64,000 nucleotides of DNA, taken from contig JASJOG010000133.1 of assembly GCA_030142905.1 (NCBI GenBank), positions 62,001 through 126,000 on the forward strand, in the 5' to 3' direction. Below, one piece after another: positions 1 through 9,509 of the stretch. The position numbers and the translations under genes were made by a program. Each line of letters starts with the position of its first letter. Within the stretch, counting starts at the first letter, position 1. This stretch comes from Heliopora coerulea (lineage: Eukaryota; Cnidaria; Anthozoa; Scleralcyonacea; Helioporidae). Under the pieces are notes generated by a model. It saw nothing but the letters and a program-made list of their open reading frames with translations. It was not told where the DNA came from and did no database searches.

Positions 1-219
1 TATGAAATAGAAGATCATGAGGGAGAACCAATTATTGGAAAATTTTATGAACAGGAATTATCTGCTGTGGATAAAAAGGATGATGTGTATAGAGTTGAGA
101 AAATATTAAAAAGGAAAAAAGTCAAAGGTAAAAATATGGTGTTGGTAAAGTGGTTAGGCTATGACAATAAACATAATTCTTGGTTACCAGAAGAAAATAT
201 TCAAAACATCGAAGCGTAG
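1..219 (+). CDS. Polinton-like integrase, C-terminal end with chromodomain (partial)
   Basis: The frame is open from base 1 to a TAG at 217-219. The first part carries a GxFYExEL-type stretch, which is seen at the end of retroviral-like integrases of Polinton elements. The last 45 or so residues read as a chromodomain, with VYRVEKIL at the start, a VKWLGY core and SWLPEENI at the end. Chromodomains on integrases are known to steer insertion to modified chromatin. The catalytic core lies outside the window. It is the first gene of a same-strand cluster that continues with structural-type genes and a packaging ATPase, which supports a Polinton-like element rather than a Gypsy retroelement. Confidence 0.75.
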   Translation, partial: YEIEDHEGEPIIGKFYEQELSAVDKKDDVYRVEKILKRKKVKGKNMVLVKWLGYDNKHNSWLPEENIQNIEA

Positions 220-268
220 CGTCAGCAAAGCAGTCGTGATAAATTAAATAAAATAAATAAATAAATAA

Positions 269-1661
269 ATGTCTGAAGGTTTTGATGATATTGAAATGAG
301 AAATAGAAATAATGAAGAAGAAGAAGAAGAAGAAGAAGAAGAAGAAGAAGAAGGGGAAACAAGTTTTGGTGGGGATGACCCTGATGATCATATTAGAAGT
401 ATAAACATAATAAACACAGAAAATCAAAAAAGCAAATTTAATAGGGTTAAATATATACCTGATGTGAAAAAAGATGCGGGATCTATAAGGAGATTAATTA
501 CTGGTGATAGAAAAAAATCTTTCAAAAAAATATTCGATGTTACCCTCGAAAAGAAAAATGGTCCAAATTCAAGCATATTGTTAGACAAAACTGCATTTGT
601 TAGAGACCAAAAAGGAAACAGCAAAGCTGGCGCAGGCAATGTTTCAATTATTTTCAAAGGTGAAAAAATTGGTAATGTCAATACCAACAATGAACCAGAG
701 TTATTTACCAGAAAAAATAAGAAATATGTTGATGAATTTAATGATTATATGAAAAAAGCAAAAAAAGAATATGAAAAAACTCCAAGTGCGGTAATAGAAC
801 AAAGAATCGGCGTAGCCGTCGCGGAGCGTGGTGATTTTGAAATTGAGCTTGCGAATCGCAATGAAGTTATTAATTCTATCACTGATGATTCTATTTTAGA
901 AATTCAAACAAAAATTGATAATATAATTGGTGAAAATAACTTAAAAAAATTCATTGATAATGAACAGGATCCAAGACAAACATTATTTGAAAGAAATGAA
1001 TTAAGAGAATTTAGAGGACTAGTATATTTGGAGGATATTGACTCCACGCTTGGCGACGGCTACGCCGATTTATCAGAAAATGAAAAAAAAAGAAGTTATA
1101 CGTGGAAAAATTGATGGATTTGATAGAGAGCATCAACATTGGAAAAATAAATCTGATTTAGAAACAGCTGAACCCCAAAAAAGTATATATAAAAGTTTTT
1201 CAGAAATTGCAAAACTTCAAGCAGATAAAATGAGACTTGAAAATAATGAAAGACCAATTAGTGAAGAAGGAATACAGATTTTAAATGAAAATGCTGAAGA
1301 ATCTGACCTTGGAAGATTAGAAAGATTTAAAAAATGGGCAAAAGAAAATTTATTAGGTTTATCAGCAGTTGCCATTTCTGTAGCAGGTATAATTACAGCA
1401 ATAGTTATAAGGGCAAGAAACGCATTAAAACAAGGCGCAAAAGGGGTTGGAAATTTAGGAAAAGCAATTGCAAATATAGGTAAAAATTTTGGTGCAGTCA
1501 TTTCAGCAGTTTTAAATTTAATTTCTCAAATATTATCATGGGGTGCAAAAGGTATTGCCTTTCTTGCTAAAAATCTATGGATATTAGCTATTGCAATTAC
1601 TTACTTTTTATACAATGAATATAAGGAATACAAACATAGAAAGAAAACACAGCAAAGCTGA
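269..1661 (+). pseudogene. Frameshifted membrane protein of element A (281 + 207 aa reading frames)
   Basis: Two overlapping frames (269-1114 and 1038-1661) most likely belong to one gene of about 450 residues. The first frame breaks at the A-run near 1081-1091, and the second stays open through that point. The N-terminus is strongly acidic, with a Glu run encoded by a GAA/AAG microsatellite at 314-351. The C-terminal half has a hydrophobic segment (LSAVAISVAGIITAIVI), a Gly/Ala-rich amphipathic stretch, and a second hydrophobic segment before a basic tail. I do not recognise a named family. Its position between integrase and capsid-like gene suggests a virion membrane or minor structural protein. 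That role is inference. Confidence 0.55.
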
Positions 1662-1714
1662 TAAACAACTCTAGGTTGGTAAACTAAAAATATTTTTTTT
1701 ATATATAATAAAAA

Positions 1715-2843
1715 ATGAATAGAGTAAACGAATTATATCCAGGATATAAAAGATCAAAAATGAGTGAAATTAAAGGAAACAGAACAAGGCATGTTGTAAC
1801 TTTGAATCCGAATTCAGCAAATCCAGAAGAAGAACTTTATATAGATATTCCAAAATTAAATCCTAATTTGTGTCTTGTTCCTGATTCATTAAAATTGTTA
1901 TTTAATTTTAAAAATGCAAATACTAAATCGTGGTTTTTAAATAATTTATCAAAATTGTTAAAGAAAAGATTGGTTGTTAAATTTGCTGGGGAAATTGTTT
2001 ATGATAATAGTGGAGAATCTTTACTAGAAATTTACAAAGATCTCTGGAGGCCTGAATTTGAAAGAGTAGATATGGTTGAATACGGTATCGCCCGAGAAAA
2101 CCTCAGAAAATTAATTTCAAAAGATGACTCTGGAACAAAAAGTGGCAATGCAGAAAAAGCTCCTGATAAATTAATGTATGATATTTATGGGACAAAACAG
2201 TGTTTAAAATTGGAAAAAATACTTTCAGATCATGGACTATATGCCCCTTACGGAATGATTAATAATTTTCAATACATTTTAACTTTTCCAAAAGCTAGTG
2301 AAATTATGGTAGCACAAAGTGGACAAAGTGTTGGTGGATATACATTGGAAAATTTAGGACTAGAGTATGAAACAATTGAAAATCAAGACTTGGCAATTGA
2401 TGTTTTATCAAATTACACCACAGGAAGATCATTATCATATAATTATGTAACTTTGATGAAAACAGTAGAATGGAATAAAGATGCAACTTTACATAATGAA
2501 ACCATAAATATTCCACGGAAGAGTATGAAAGCAGTTGTGTTGTTATTTAGAAATAAAACTGTCACAGATAGCGAAGTATTTGTTTATCCAAATATAACAG
2601 AAGTTAAAATTTCTGTTGAAGGAGTGCCAAATAGTATATATTCTCAAGGTATGCCAAAAAGACGATTTTTTGAAGAGGCATTTAGAATATTTCACGGAGG
2701 ATATGGCGGTAGTGATGCAGTCTGGACTATTGTTAGAAATTAAAAAAACTGCCATTTCTGCAAATGTAATGTGTCATATATTTGTGATAAGTGATGGATT
2801 GTTAAACATTGTAAATAAAGATTTGTCTTCAATTCAATTTTGA
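1715..2843 (+). pseudogene. Capsid-like protein of element A, frameshifted near its C-terminus
   Basis: The main frame (1715-2743) encodes 342 residues with many beta-strand-like segments. It then leaves frame near 2700. A second frame (to 2843) continues with a conserved-looking C-terminal stretch (LLEIKKTA then CHIFVISDG), so the real gene probably ended at 2843 and lost material at the break. It is the only large beta-rich product in the cluster and lies directly before the packaging ATPase, where capsid genes often sit in Polinton-like elements. I therefore call it a candidate major capsid protein. I cannot show the double jelly-roll fold from sequence alone. Confidence 0.5.
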
Positions 2844-2863
2844 AAACAAGATGAAAAATAAAA

Positions 2864-3490
2864 AATGAATGACAGCAAAGCTGAACACGAAGTGGGTAAC
2901 AAAAAACCATTTAATATGATAATTGTTGGAATGACTGCTTGTGGAAAAACAAAATATCTTTTAGATTTTATAGAAAATAAATATAAAAATTATTTAATTA
3001 TATTTTTTTAATTTGTCCGACATTTGAATGGAATAAAACTTATGAAAATTGGAAATATGATAAAGATGAAGATTTTATTGCTGTTCCTTGTGATCAAGAT
3101 AACGTTGAAGATTGGTTAAAATTTATAGTTGACTTTTCAAAAGGAAGTAAAAGTTTAATCATATTGGATGATTGTGCAAGTGGAAAAAATGTTAAAAATA
3201 GAACAAGCGAGTTGGTTAAATTAGGATTTAGTGCTAGACATTATAATCTTTCTGTTGTAGTTATAACGCAGCAGTTGACATCTATTGCTAAACCATTTAG
3301 AGGAAATATTTCAAAATTAGTCACATTTTATAATCCGAATAAAAAAGATATGACAACAATAATTCAAGAATATTTAGATGTAGGCGACCGCAAAGAATTG
3401 GAAAAAATTTTAGAAACTTTGAAAACAAAAAAATATTCAAGATTGGAAATTAATTTAATTTTTCCATTTGGTTATAAAATAAATGAGTGA
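2864..3490 (+). pseudogene. A32/FtsK-HerA-type DNA-packaging ATPase of element A
   Basis: The ATG at 2864 opens a frame with a Walker A motif GMTACGKT at about 2928-2951. The frame stops at about 3011 in a T-run, and the rest continues in another frame to 3490. That part has Walker B SLIILDD (about 3153-3173) and a VVVITQQL strand with the sensor-type Gln. This motif order is typical of packaging ATPases that pump DNA into capsids of Polintons and related viruses. A single homopolymer length change explains the break. The stop overlaps the next gene start by a few bases, as in compact viral gene clusters. Confidence 0.75.
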
Positions 3491-4025
3491 AAATAGTGAA
3501 CATGTAGAAGTTCCTCAAATATCTTCAACAACCGCAAACAGCGAATCTGGCGTGAATCATGAACAGCATAAAAAAGAAGAAATAATGAAAAAACGTGAAG
3601 AATTGATAAGATTGTCTGAAGATGGTGAAATTAGTCAATCGGTGCAAAATTTGAAAAAAGCAAGTGATAAAGTTATATTAAAAATTCATGCTGAATATGA
3701 AGTAAAACAAGCGGAAAAAGCAAATGCATTTTTAACAGATTTACTAATTAGTAAATTTGCAGATTTATTAGGCGGATTAGACGCAATTGAAAGTAGTGAA
3801 GAATTGGAAAAAGAACTGGTTAAAGATAAATTATTAAAAAGAGATGTAAAATGTGTAGTTGAAAAATTAAGTCCATAGTTACCATATCTTGGAATATTAT
3901 CTGGTGGAGTTACAGTTGGAAAACATGTTATTAAAAAACAGAGCACAGCAACGACATGTGAAAAACCTACGGACCGCAAGAGGAATAAAAAAGACGATAA
4001 TGAAGCATCAACAAGCCAAACATGA
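3483..4025 (+). pseudogene. Small Glu/Lys-rich protein of element A with internal TAG
   Basis: The frame runs from ATG 3483 to TAG 3876-3878 (131 aa). It then stays open in the same frame for 48 more codons to TGA at about 4025. The first part is charged and probably helical or coiled (EEIMKKREELIRL). The part after the TAG begins with a short Gly-rich hydrophobic stretch and ends in a basic, Ser/Thr-rich tail. The uninterrupted extension suggests the TAG is a nonsense change in a roughly 180-residue gene. I do not recognise the family. It overlaps the ATPase gene end. Confidence 0.5.
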
Positions 4026-4071
4026 ATAATTTTATAATATGATGTATTATAAAATTTTATAAAATAATTTA

Positions 4072-4482
4072 TCACTCAAGAGTTGATTTTACAAACTCGT
4101 TTACTTCTTCTTTAATTTCTTTATCATCTTTAATTTCATCAGTCATTTCTTTATCGTCTTTATCGTCTTTATCATTTTTATCGTTTGTGTCTAAAGATTT
4201 GTTTAAAATTTCAGGGACCTCTTTAACAAGATTTGATTCCTTTTCTTTTGCTTTTTGTTGAATACTTTTTATAACATTTCTACCAACTAATTTTAAATTT
4301 TCATCCATATTATCAAAAATAAATTGTTTTGCTGAAGAGGTTCCAAATTGAATATTACATTCAATATCATATGCTTGCCCTGCTCCAACTGAAAAACCAA
4401 ACTTGAATGCTTTTTTCTTAAATATTTTATGATTTTTTTCAATAATTTTTTCAGGTTTTAAAGTTGATTGTTTATTCCCCAT
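4072..4482 (-). CDS. Hypothetical acidic protein with N-myristoylation signal
   Basis: This intact 136-residue frame starts MGNKQST, a textbook N-myristoylation context (Gly2, Ser/Thr at 6-7). A short basic region follows (KKKAFKFGF) and then a low-complexity Asp/Lys/Asn tail (residues about 95-125). It runs convergent to the + strand cluster, with about 45 bp between stop codons. Myristoylation plus basic residues would place it on membranes. It may belong to element A, perhaps as a virion-membrane or host-membrane factor; that is inference. I know no named homologue. Confidence 0.55.
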   Translation of the reverse strand: MGNKQSTLKPEKIIEKNHKIFKKKAFKFGFSVGAGQAYDIECNIQFGTSSAKQFIFDNMDENLKLVGRNVIKSIQQKAKEKESNLVKEVPEILNKSLDTNDKNDKDDKDDKEMTDEIKDDKEIKEEVNEFVKSTLE

Positions 4483-4539
4483 TTATTTATATTTTTATTG
4501 AACTTATTTTATTTTCGAAATATTTAAATTTCCAAACAA

Positions 4540-5200
4540 AATGTTGAGGGACTTTAGCAGCGACGCTGTCCCCCACATTCCATACATTCCAGATATCCCT
4601 AACAACCGGCGAATCCGAAAATAGTTTTTTTGTTTACATCGAGCTGTTCAAGTCGTTAGGGAGATTGAGCATGTATGGAATGTTGAGGGTATTCCCCTGT
4701 GACACTTTGAAAAATTTTGACCCATTTTTAAAATGTGCTTAAATTCCCGGTAACGTTATCAAATTCCTGAAAGCAGCTGGAAATGTGTCATTAGGAAAAA
4801 GGTAATTCCCCCGCCAGTCGTTGAGGGGTTTTCCCCACATTCCATACATTCCAGATCTCCCTAACAACGGAGCAAACCGAAAATAGTTTTTTTGTTGACA
4901 TCGAGTAAGGCTGGTTGTTAGGGAGATTAGGCATGTATGGATTGTTTGGAATGTTTGGAATGTTTGAAATTTTAAGGTTATTCCCCCAAGACACTTTGAA
5001 AAATTTTGACCCGTTTTTAAAATGTGTTGAAATTCTTGGTAACGTAATTAAATTCATGAAAGTGACTGGAAGTTAAGTAAACGAAACCGAAAGTGACGCT
5101 GTTAGGAAAAAGGGTTTTCCCCCACGACACTTTGAAAAATTTTGACGCATTTTGAAAATGTGTTGAAAAAGGTGTGACAGAATCCGGACATTACAGACTA
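4540..5200. repeat. About 262-bp hairpin-forming repeats, two copies plus a partial third
   Basis: The block starting CCCCACATTCCATACATTCC at 4571 recurs at 4833, and a partial copy of the 3' part (ACACTTTGAAAAATTTTGAC) recurs near 5122. Each full copy holds an internal inverted pair. CATTCCATACATTCC then CCCTAAC on one side is answered by GTTAGGGAGATT then GCATGTATGGA on the other, giving a stem of tens of bases around an AT-rich loop. The block separates element A from the 382-bp satellite. It could be a foldback element or a decayed terminal repeat of element A. No coding sequence seen. Confidence 0.55.
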
Positions 5201-6483
5201 CTAACTAACGCTTTTATTCTCTTGTCTGACCCGAAAAGATCATTTTACAGCGATTGACGAGTTTTGGCAAACATTCGACAAATGCAACTAACTTAAGCAG
5301 CAACTGTTTCACTGTTCGTTTCACTAATCGTCTTTTCTCGACGAGATAAAGCGTTTTTGACGAGTTGGAGAAATTTTCACAGCAACTCGTCGAATCGACG
5401 AAAATCGATTTGTTTTAATGTGTTTGGGGGGAGGAGAACAATTTAGAAGTATTTGGAAAGTTTCGTACACCTATTTGGTCTTCGACCAATTCTAACAATA
5501 CTTCTGGCTTTTAGGCGTATATAAGGCTTAATTGTCCATTTTCTAAACGTTGCCATATTTTCCGAAGTACTTCTCGAATCAATCAACTAATGCTTTTATT
5601 CTCTTCTCTGACCCGAAAAGATCATTTTACAGCGATTGACGAGTTTTGGCAAAAAATCTGCTAATTCAACTAACTTAAGCCACAACTGTTTCACTGTTCG
5701 TTTCACTAATCGTCTTATCTCGATGAGATAAAGCGTTTTTGACGAGTTGGAGAAATTTTCACAGCAACTCGTCCATTCGACGAAAATCGATTTGTTTTAT
5801 GATGTTTGGTCGGAGGAGAACAATTTAGAAATATTTGGAAAGTTTCGTACACCTATTAGGTCTTCGACCAATTCTAACCATACTTCTAGCTTTTAGACGT
5901 ATATAAGGCTTAATTGTCCATTTTCTAAACGTTGCCATATTTTCCGAAGTACTGCTCGAATCAATCAACTAATGCTTTTATTCTCTTCTCTGACCCGGAA
6001 AGATCATTTTACAGCGATTGACGAGTTTTGGCAAATATTCGTGAAATGGAAATAACTTAAGCCACAACTGTTTCACTGTTCGTTTCACTTATCGTCTTAT
6101 CTCGACGAGATAAAGCGTTTTTGACGAGTTGGAGAAATTTTCACAGCAACTCGTCGAATTGACGAAAACCGATTTGTTTTATGATGTTTGGGCGGAGGAG
6201 AACAATTTAGAAGTATTTGGAAAGTTTCGTACACCTATTTGGTCTTCGACCAATTCTAACCATACTTCTGGCTTTTAGACGTATATAAGGCTTAATTGTC
6301 CATTTTTTAAACGTTGCCATATTTTCCGAAGTACTGCTCAAATCAATCAACTAATGCTTTTATTCTCTTTTCTGACACGAAAAGATCATTTTAGAGCGAT
6401 TAACGAGTTTTGGCAAAAATTCGGCAAATGCAACTAACTTAAGCCACAACTGTTTCACTGTTCGTTTCACTAATCGTCTTATC
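5200..6483 (+). repeat. 382-bp tandem satellite, block 1
   Basis: The marker GCGTTTTTGACGAGTTGGAG starts at 5351, 5733 and 6115, exactly 382 bp apart. Each unit includes the near-palindrome ATCTCGACGAGAT, an AATCGATTTGTTTTATGATG block and a CGTATATAAGGCTTAATTG block. Copies differ by scattered substitutions but no net length change. The block is cut at 6483 by a LINE insertion. Short frames here are satellite by-products. Confidence 0.9.
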
Positions 6484-8216
6484 AGACCCTACACCATTCA
6501 TCCAGCCTTGTCGATCGGAATTCGCTTTAAGCACATTAACTAAGGCCAACTTAAGTCAAATAATTGGCAAAATCAACTAAATGAAGCACCAGGATTAGAT
6601 AAAATTTCAAACAAACTAATAAAATTAGCTGGAGAAGCCATATACGACTCTTTATAACTTTTTTTTAATCTTGTACTGGACACTGGTGTCTTCCCTGACG
6701 ATTTGAAAATTGCTAAGATAACGCCAATTTACAAGGAAGGAGACAAGACTAAATGTGGAAAATTTCGGCCTATATCTGTTATTCCTGCAGTTGCAAAAAT
6801 CCTAGAAAAACTTATTTACGACCAATTAAGCTCGTACATTAACGAAAATCACATTATTTGTAAACAGCAAGCAGGGTTTCGGCCAAACCATTCCACAGAA
6901 ACTGCACTTCTAAATTGTACAAACCAATGGTTGTTAAATATGGACAATGGTCTGATTAACGGAGTCCTCTTTTTAGATTTTAAAAAAAGCATCCGACACC
7001 GTTGACCATTCTATTCTTTTGCAAAAACTTCAACACTACGGAATAAAGGGGACAGCTTTAAAACTTCTTACATCGTATCTGTATAACAGGAAACAAGTTT
7101 GCGTAGTTAATAACGTGAATTCAGAGCAAAAATTAGTCCAAAGTGGGGTACCACAAGGCTCCAACTTGGGACCTTTACTATTTTCATTATACATAAATGA
7201 CTAACCAAATTTGCCTTGAGCATACACAAGCATACATGTTTGCTGACGATACTAATCTATCATGTACAGGAAAGACCTTAACTGAAATCGAAAACAAATT
7301 AAACGCTGACTTGTTTCATGTTAGCAAATGGTTGGAAGCTAATAAGTTAACATTGAACACCAAGAAAACCGAATTTATGTTAATAGCCTCAAACAGAAAA
7401 CTTAATCAATCTTCTGCTGATCCCCGAATATTAATAAATGGTTCCAATATTAAACAAGTTAAACATAAGAAAACTTTAGGTATTATAATTGATAACGAAT
7501 TGAAGTGGACGGAACATATTGAAGAACAATGCAAAAAACTTTCGAGTGCTATAGCCCTACTTAGAAAGGTAAAGCCATATATACCTCACAACGACCTAAT
7601 TTGTATGTACAACTCTCTGGTACTCCCCTACTTTACATATTGCTCAACAGTCTGGAACGACGGAAACAAGGCAAATTTAGAAAAGCTCAAGAAAATGCAA
7701 AAACAAGCTGCTCGTACAATAACTGGATCAAATTATCAGATAAGATCAAAAACATTTTTCCGGACCTTAGGGTGGAGCCCAATAGAAAATATTCTTAAAA
7801 GAAGAGAGCTTCTAACCACGTTTAAAGCTGTCCGTAGCATTGCACCAGAGTACATCTGTGACATGTTTACATACTGCGATAATATTTATCATCAAACGCG
7901 TAGCAATAGGCGTAAGCTACTTCTTGAGAAACCTAACAGATCTTTTATGAAAAAATAATTTTCGTACCGAGGAGCTTATGCCTGGAATACATTACCCAAC
8001 GAAATTTTAGATATTCATGAGCAACTGTCTGCATATTCTTTCAAAGCAGTCCTTACTAAACACTAACATCGACCAAGAGACTGCTAACATTGTTGTATGA
8101 TACTGATTTTTGTAAATATTCTTTCTTCTTTTAAACAACCCCTTTAAAAGCAGCAATTAAGCTGAAGGATTATTGTTTGTAAATAAGTTTTTAATAATAA
8201 TAATAATAATAATAAT
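6484..8216 (+). mobile_element. 5'-truncated CR1-like LINE with (TAA)n tail, inserted in the satellite
   Basis: Reverse-transcriptase sequence on the + strand is followed by a 3' UTR and a (TAA)n/(AAT)n tail at about 8190-8216. The satellite resumes at 8217 in the phase where it stopped, so insertion added little or no target duplication. The 5' end, including the endonuclease, is missing. Endonuclease-dependent CR1/L2-type LINEs commonly end in short tandem repeats and are 5' truncated. Confidence 0.85.
6703..7958 (+). pseudogene. LINE reverse transcriptase fragment
   Basis: Three successive frames (6703-7005, 7019-7204, 7197-7958) together read as a non-LTR reverse transcriptase. Visible motifs are KFRPISV, GFRPNHSTETAL, VLFLDFKK, SGVPQGSNLGPLLF and the catalytic FADDTNLS near 7235, followed by the usual C-terminal region. 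Small frame changes near 6995 and 7200 break the gene. The sequence is closest in style to the LINEs at 22480-25147 and 28620-32293. Confidence 0.85.
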
Positions 8217-8559
8217 CTCGACGAGATAAAGCGTTTTTGACGAGTTGGAGAAATTTTCACAGCAACTCGTCGAATCGACGAAAATCGATTTGTTTTATGA
8301 TGTTTGGGCGGAGGTGAACAATTTAGAAGTATTTGGAAAGTTTCGTACACCTATTTGGTCGTCCACCAATTCTAACCATACTTCTGGCTTTAAGGCGTAT
8401 ATAAGACTTAATTGTCCAATTTCTAAACGTTGCCATATTTTCCGAAGTACTGCTCGAATCAATCAACTAATGCTTTTATTCTCTTCTCTGACCCGAAAAT
8501 ATCATTTTACAGCGATTGACGAGTTTTGGCAAAAAATCTGCTAATTCAACTAACTTGAA
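8217..8559 (+). repeat. 382-bp satellite, block 2 (part of one unit between two LINEs)
   Basis: The marker GCGTTTTTGACG is at 8231. The block resumes directly after the first LINE tail and ends at about 8559, where a second LINE begins (CTAACTT then GAAAATG). It is a fragment of the same array as blocks 1 and 3. Confidence 0.9.
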
Positions 8560-9509
8560 AATGTTAAGGAGTGGCTCTTTGCGAATAAACTTAGTCTAAA
8601 CCTTGTCAAAACCGAGTATTTATTAATTGGATCTAGACCTAACATAAAAAATTTAATCGTTGAGCCGAAAATTTATGTAGGAGATGCACCAATCAACAGA
8701 GTAAGAGTAACGAAAACACTGGGAGTTCATGTTGATGAATTTCTTTCGTGGGATAAACAAATTGAAGACATATCTAAGAAAATTTCATCAGGAATTGGTG
8801 CGATTAAGAGACTTAAGTCTTTTGTAGATCGAGGAACATTGAAATCTGCTTACAACGCTCTCGTACTACCGCACTTCGACTACTGTTGTGAAGTGTGGGA
8901 TTCTATAGGTATATCACTATCTGATCGTTTACAAAAACTACAAAATAGAGCTGCTAGAGTCATCACGGGCAGAAAAAATGAACATGGTCAGTCTGAAATT
9001 GCTCTAAATCAACTCGGATGGAAAACTCTAAACGAACGTCGGAGACAGTTCGTAGCCAAATTGATGTACAAAATTATTCACAATTTGGCACCGAAATCAC
9101 TCACTAAGATTTTCCACAAATCTAATGCATCGATGAAGTATAATCTACGGGGCTCATCTAATAAACTTAATTTACCATTCCCAAAGACTGAATTCCTTAA
9201 AAAGAGCCTGAGCTATAGAGGAGCTAAGTTATGTAACAGTCTCCCATACGAAATAAGAAATAAAGAATCTTTCTATTCATTTAATTCATTAATCTCTACA
9301 ACCAGCCGGTTATAACATTTTCAAAATTGTATTTAACAATTACTCCTGTTATACATACAACTTTCAATTTTTATTAGGTAATAATAGTATAAAAATTTTA
9401 ATGATATTTGTAATATAGAATTAATCCTACACCCCTCTTGAAAATCAGATTTGCTGAAAGGGGTAAGCGTAGTAAAACAAAGTTTTCTATTCTATTCTAT
9501 TCTATTCCT
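8560..9509 (+). mobile_element. 5'-truncated CR1-type LINE fragment with (TTCTA)n tail
   Basis: The frame at 8839-9315, with further coding sequence from about 8560, gives the RT C-terminal region: KTLGVHVDE, YNALVLPHFDYCCEVWD, KLQNRAARVITG, LRGSSNKLNLP. It ends with a TTCTA pentamer run at about 9483-9508, a CR1-like tail type that differs from the TAA tail of the other LINEs here, so this is a separate family. The satellite resumes at about 9510 with roughly 15 bp missing, so a small target deletion accompanied insertion. Confidence 0.85.

Larger units (their letters stand above)
207..3981. repeat. Dispersed GC-rich palindromic mini-segments within element A genes
   Basis: The element is A-rich, but short GC-rich blocks recur inside its genes. 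CAGCAAAGCTG occurs at about 627, 1652 and 2872, with a variant at about 221. A 23-bp inverted pair sits at about 809-831 and 1044-1066, differing at two or three positions. Related GCGACCGCAAAG and ACCGCAA blocks lie near 3382, 3532 and 3970. Most are self-complementary or nearly so, and they lie in frame within coding sequence. They resemble mobile palindromic mini-elements known from other compact genomes; that comparison is inference. Confidence 0.45.

Noticed and set aside
1..219. Gypsy (Ty3) chromovirus integrase
   Set aside because: A chromodomain also occurs there, but the downstream genes are a packaging ATPase and structural-type proteins rather than an LTR, so a Polinton-like element fits better.
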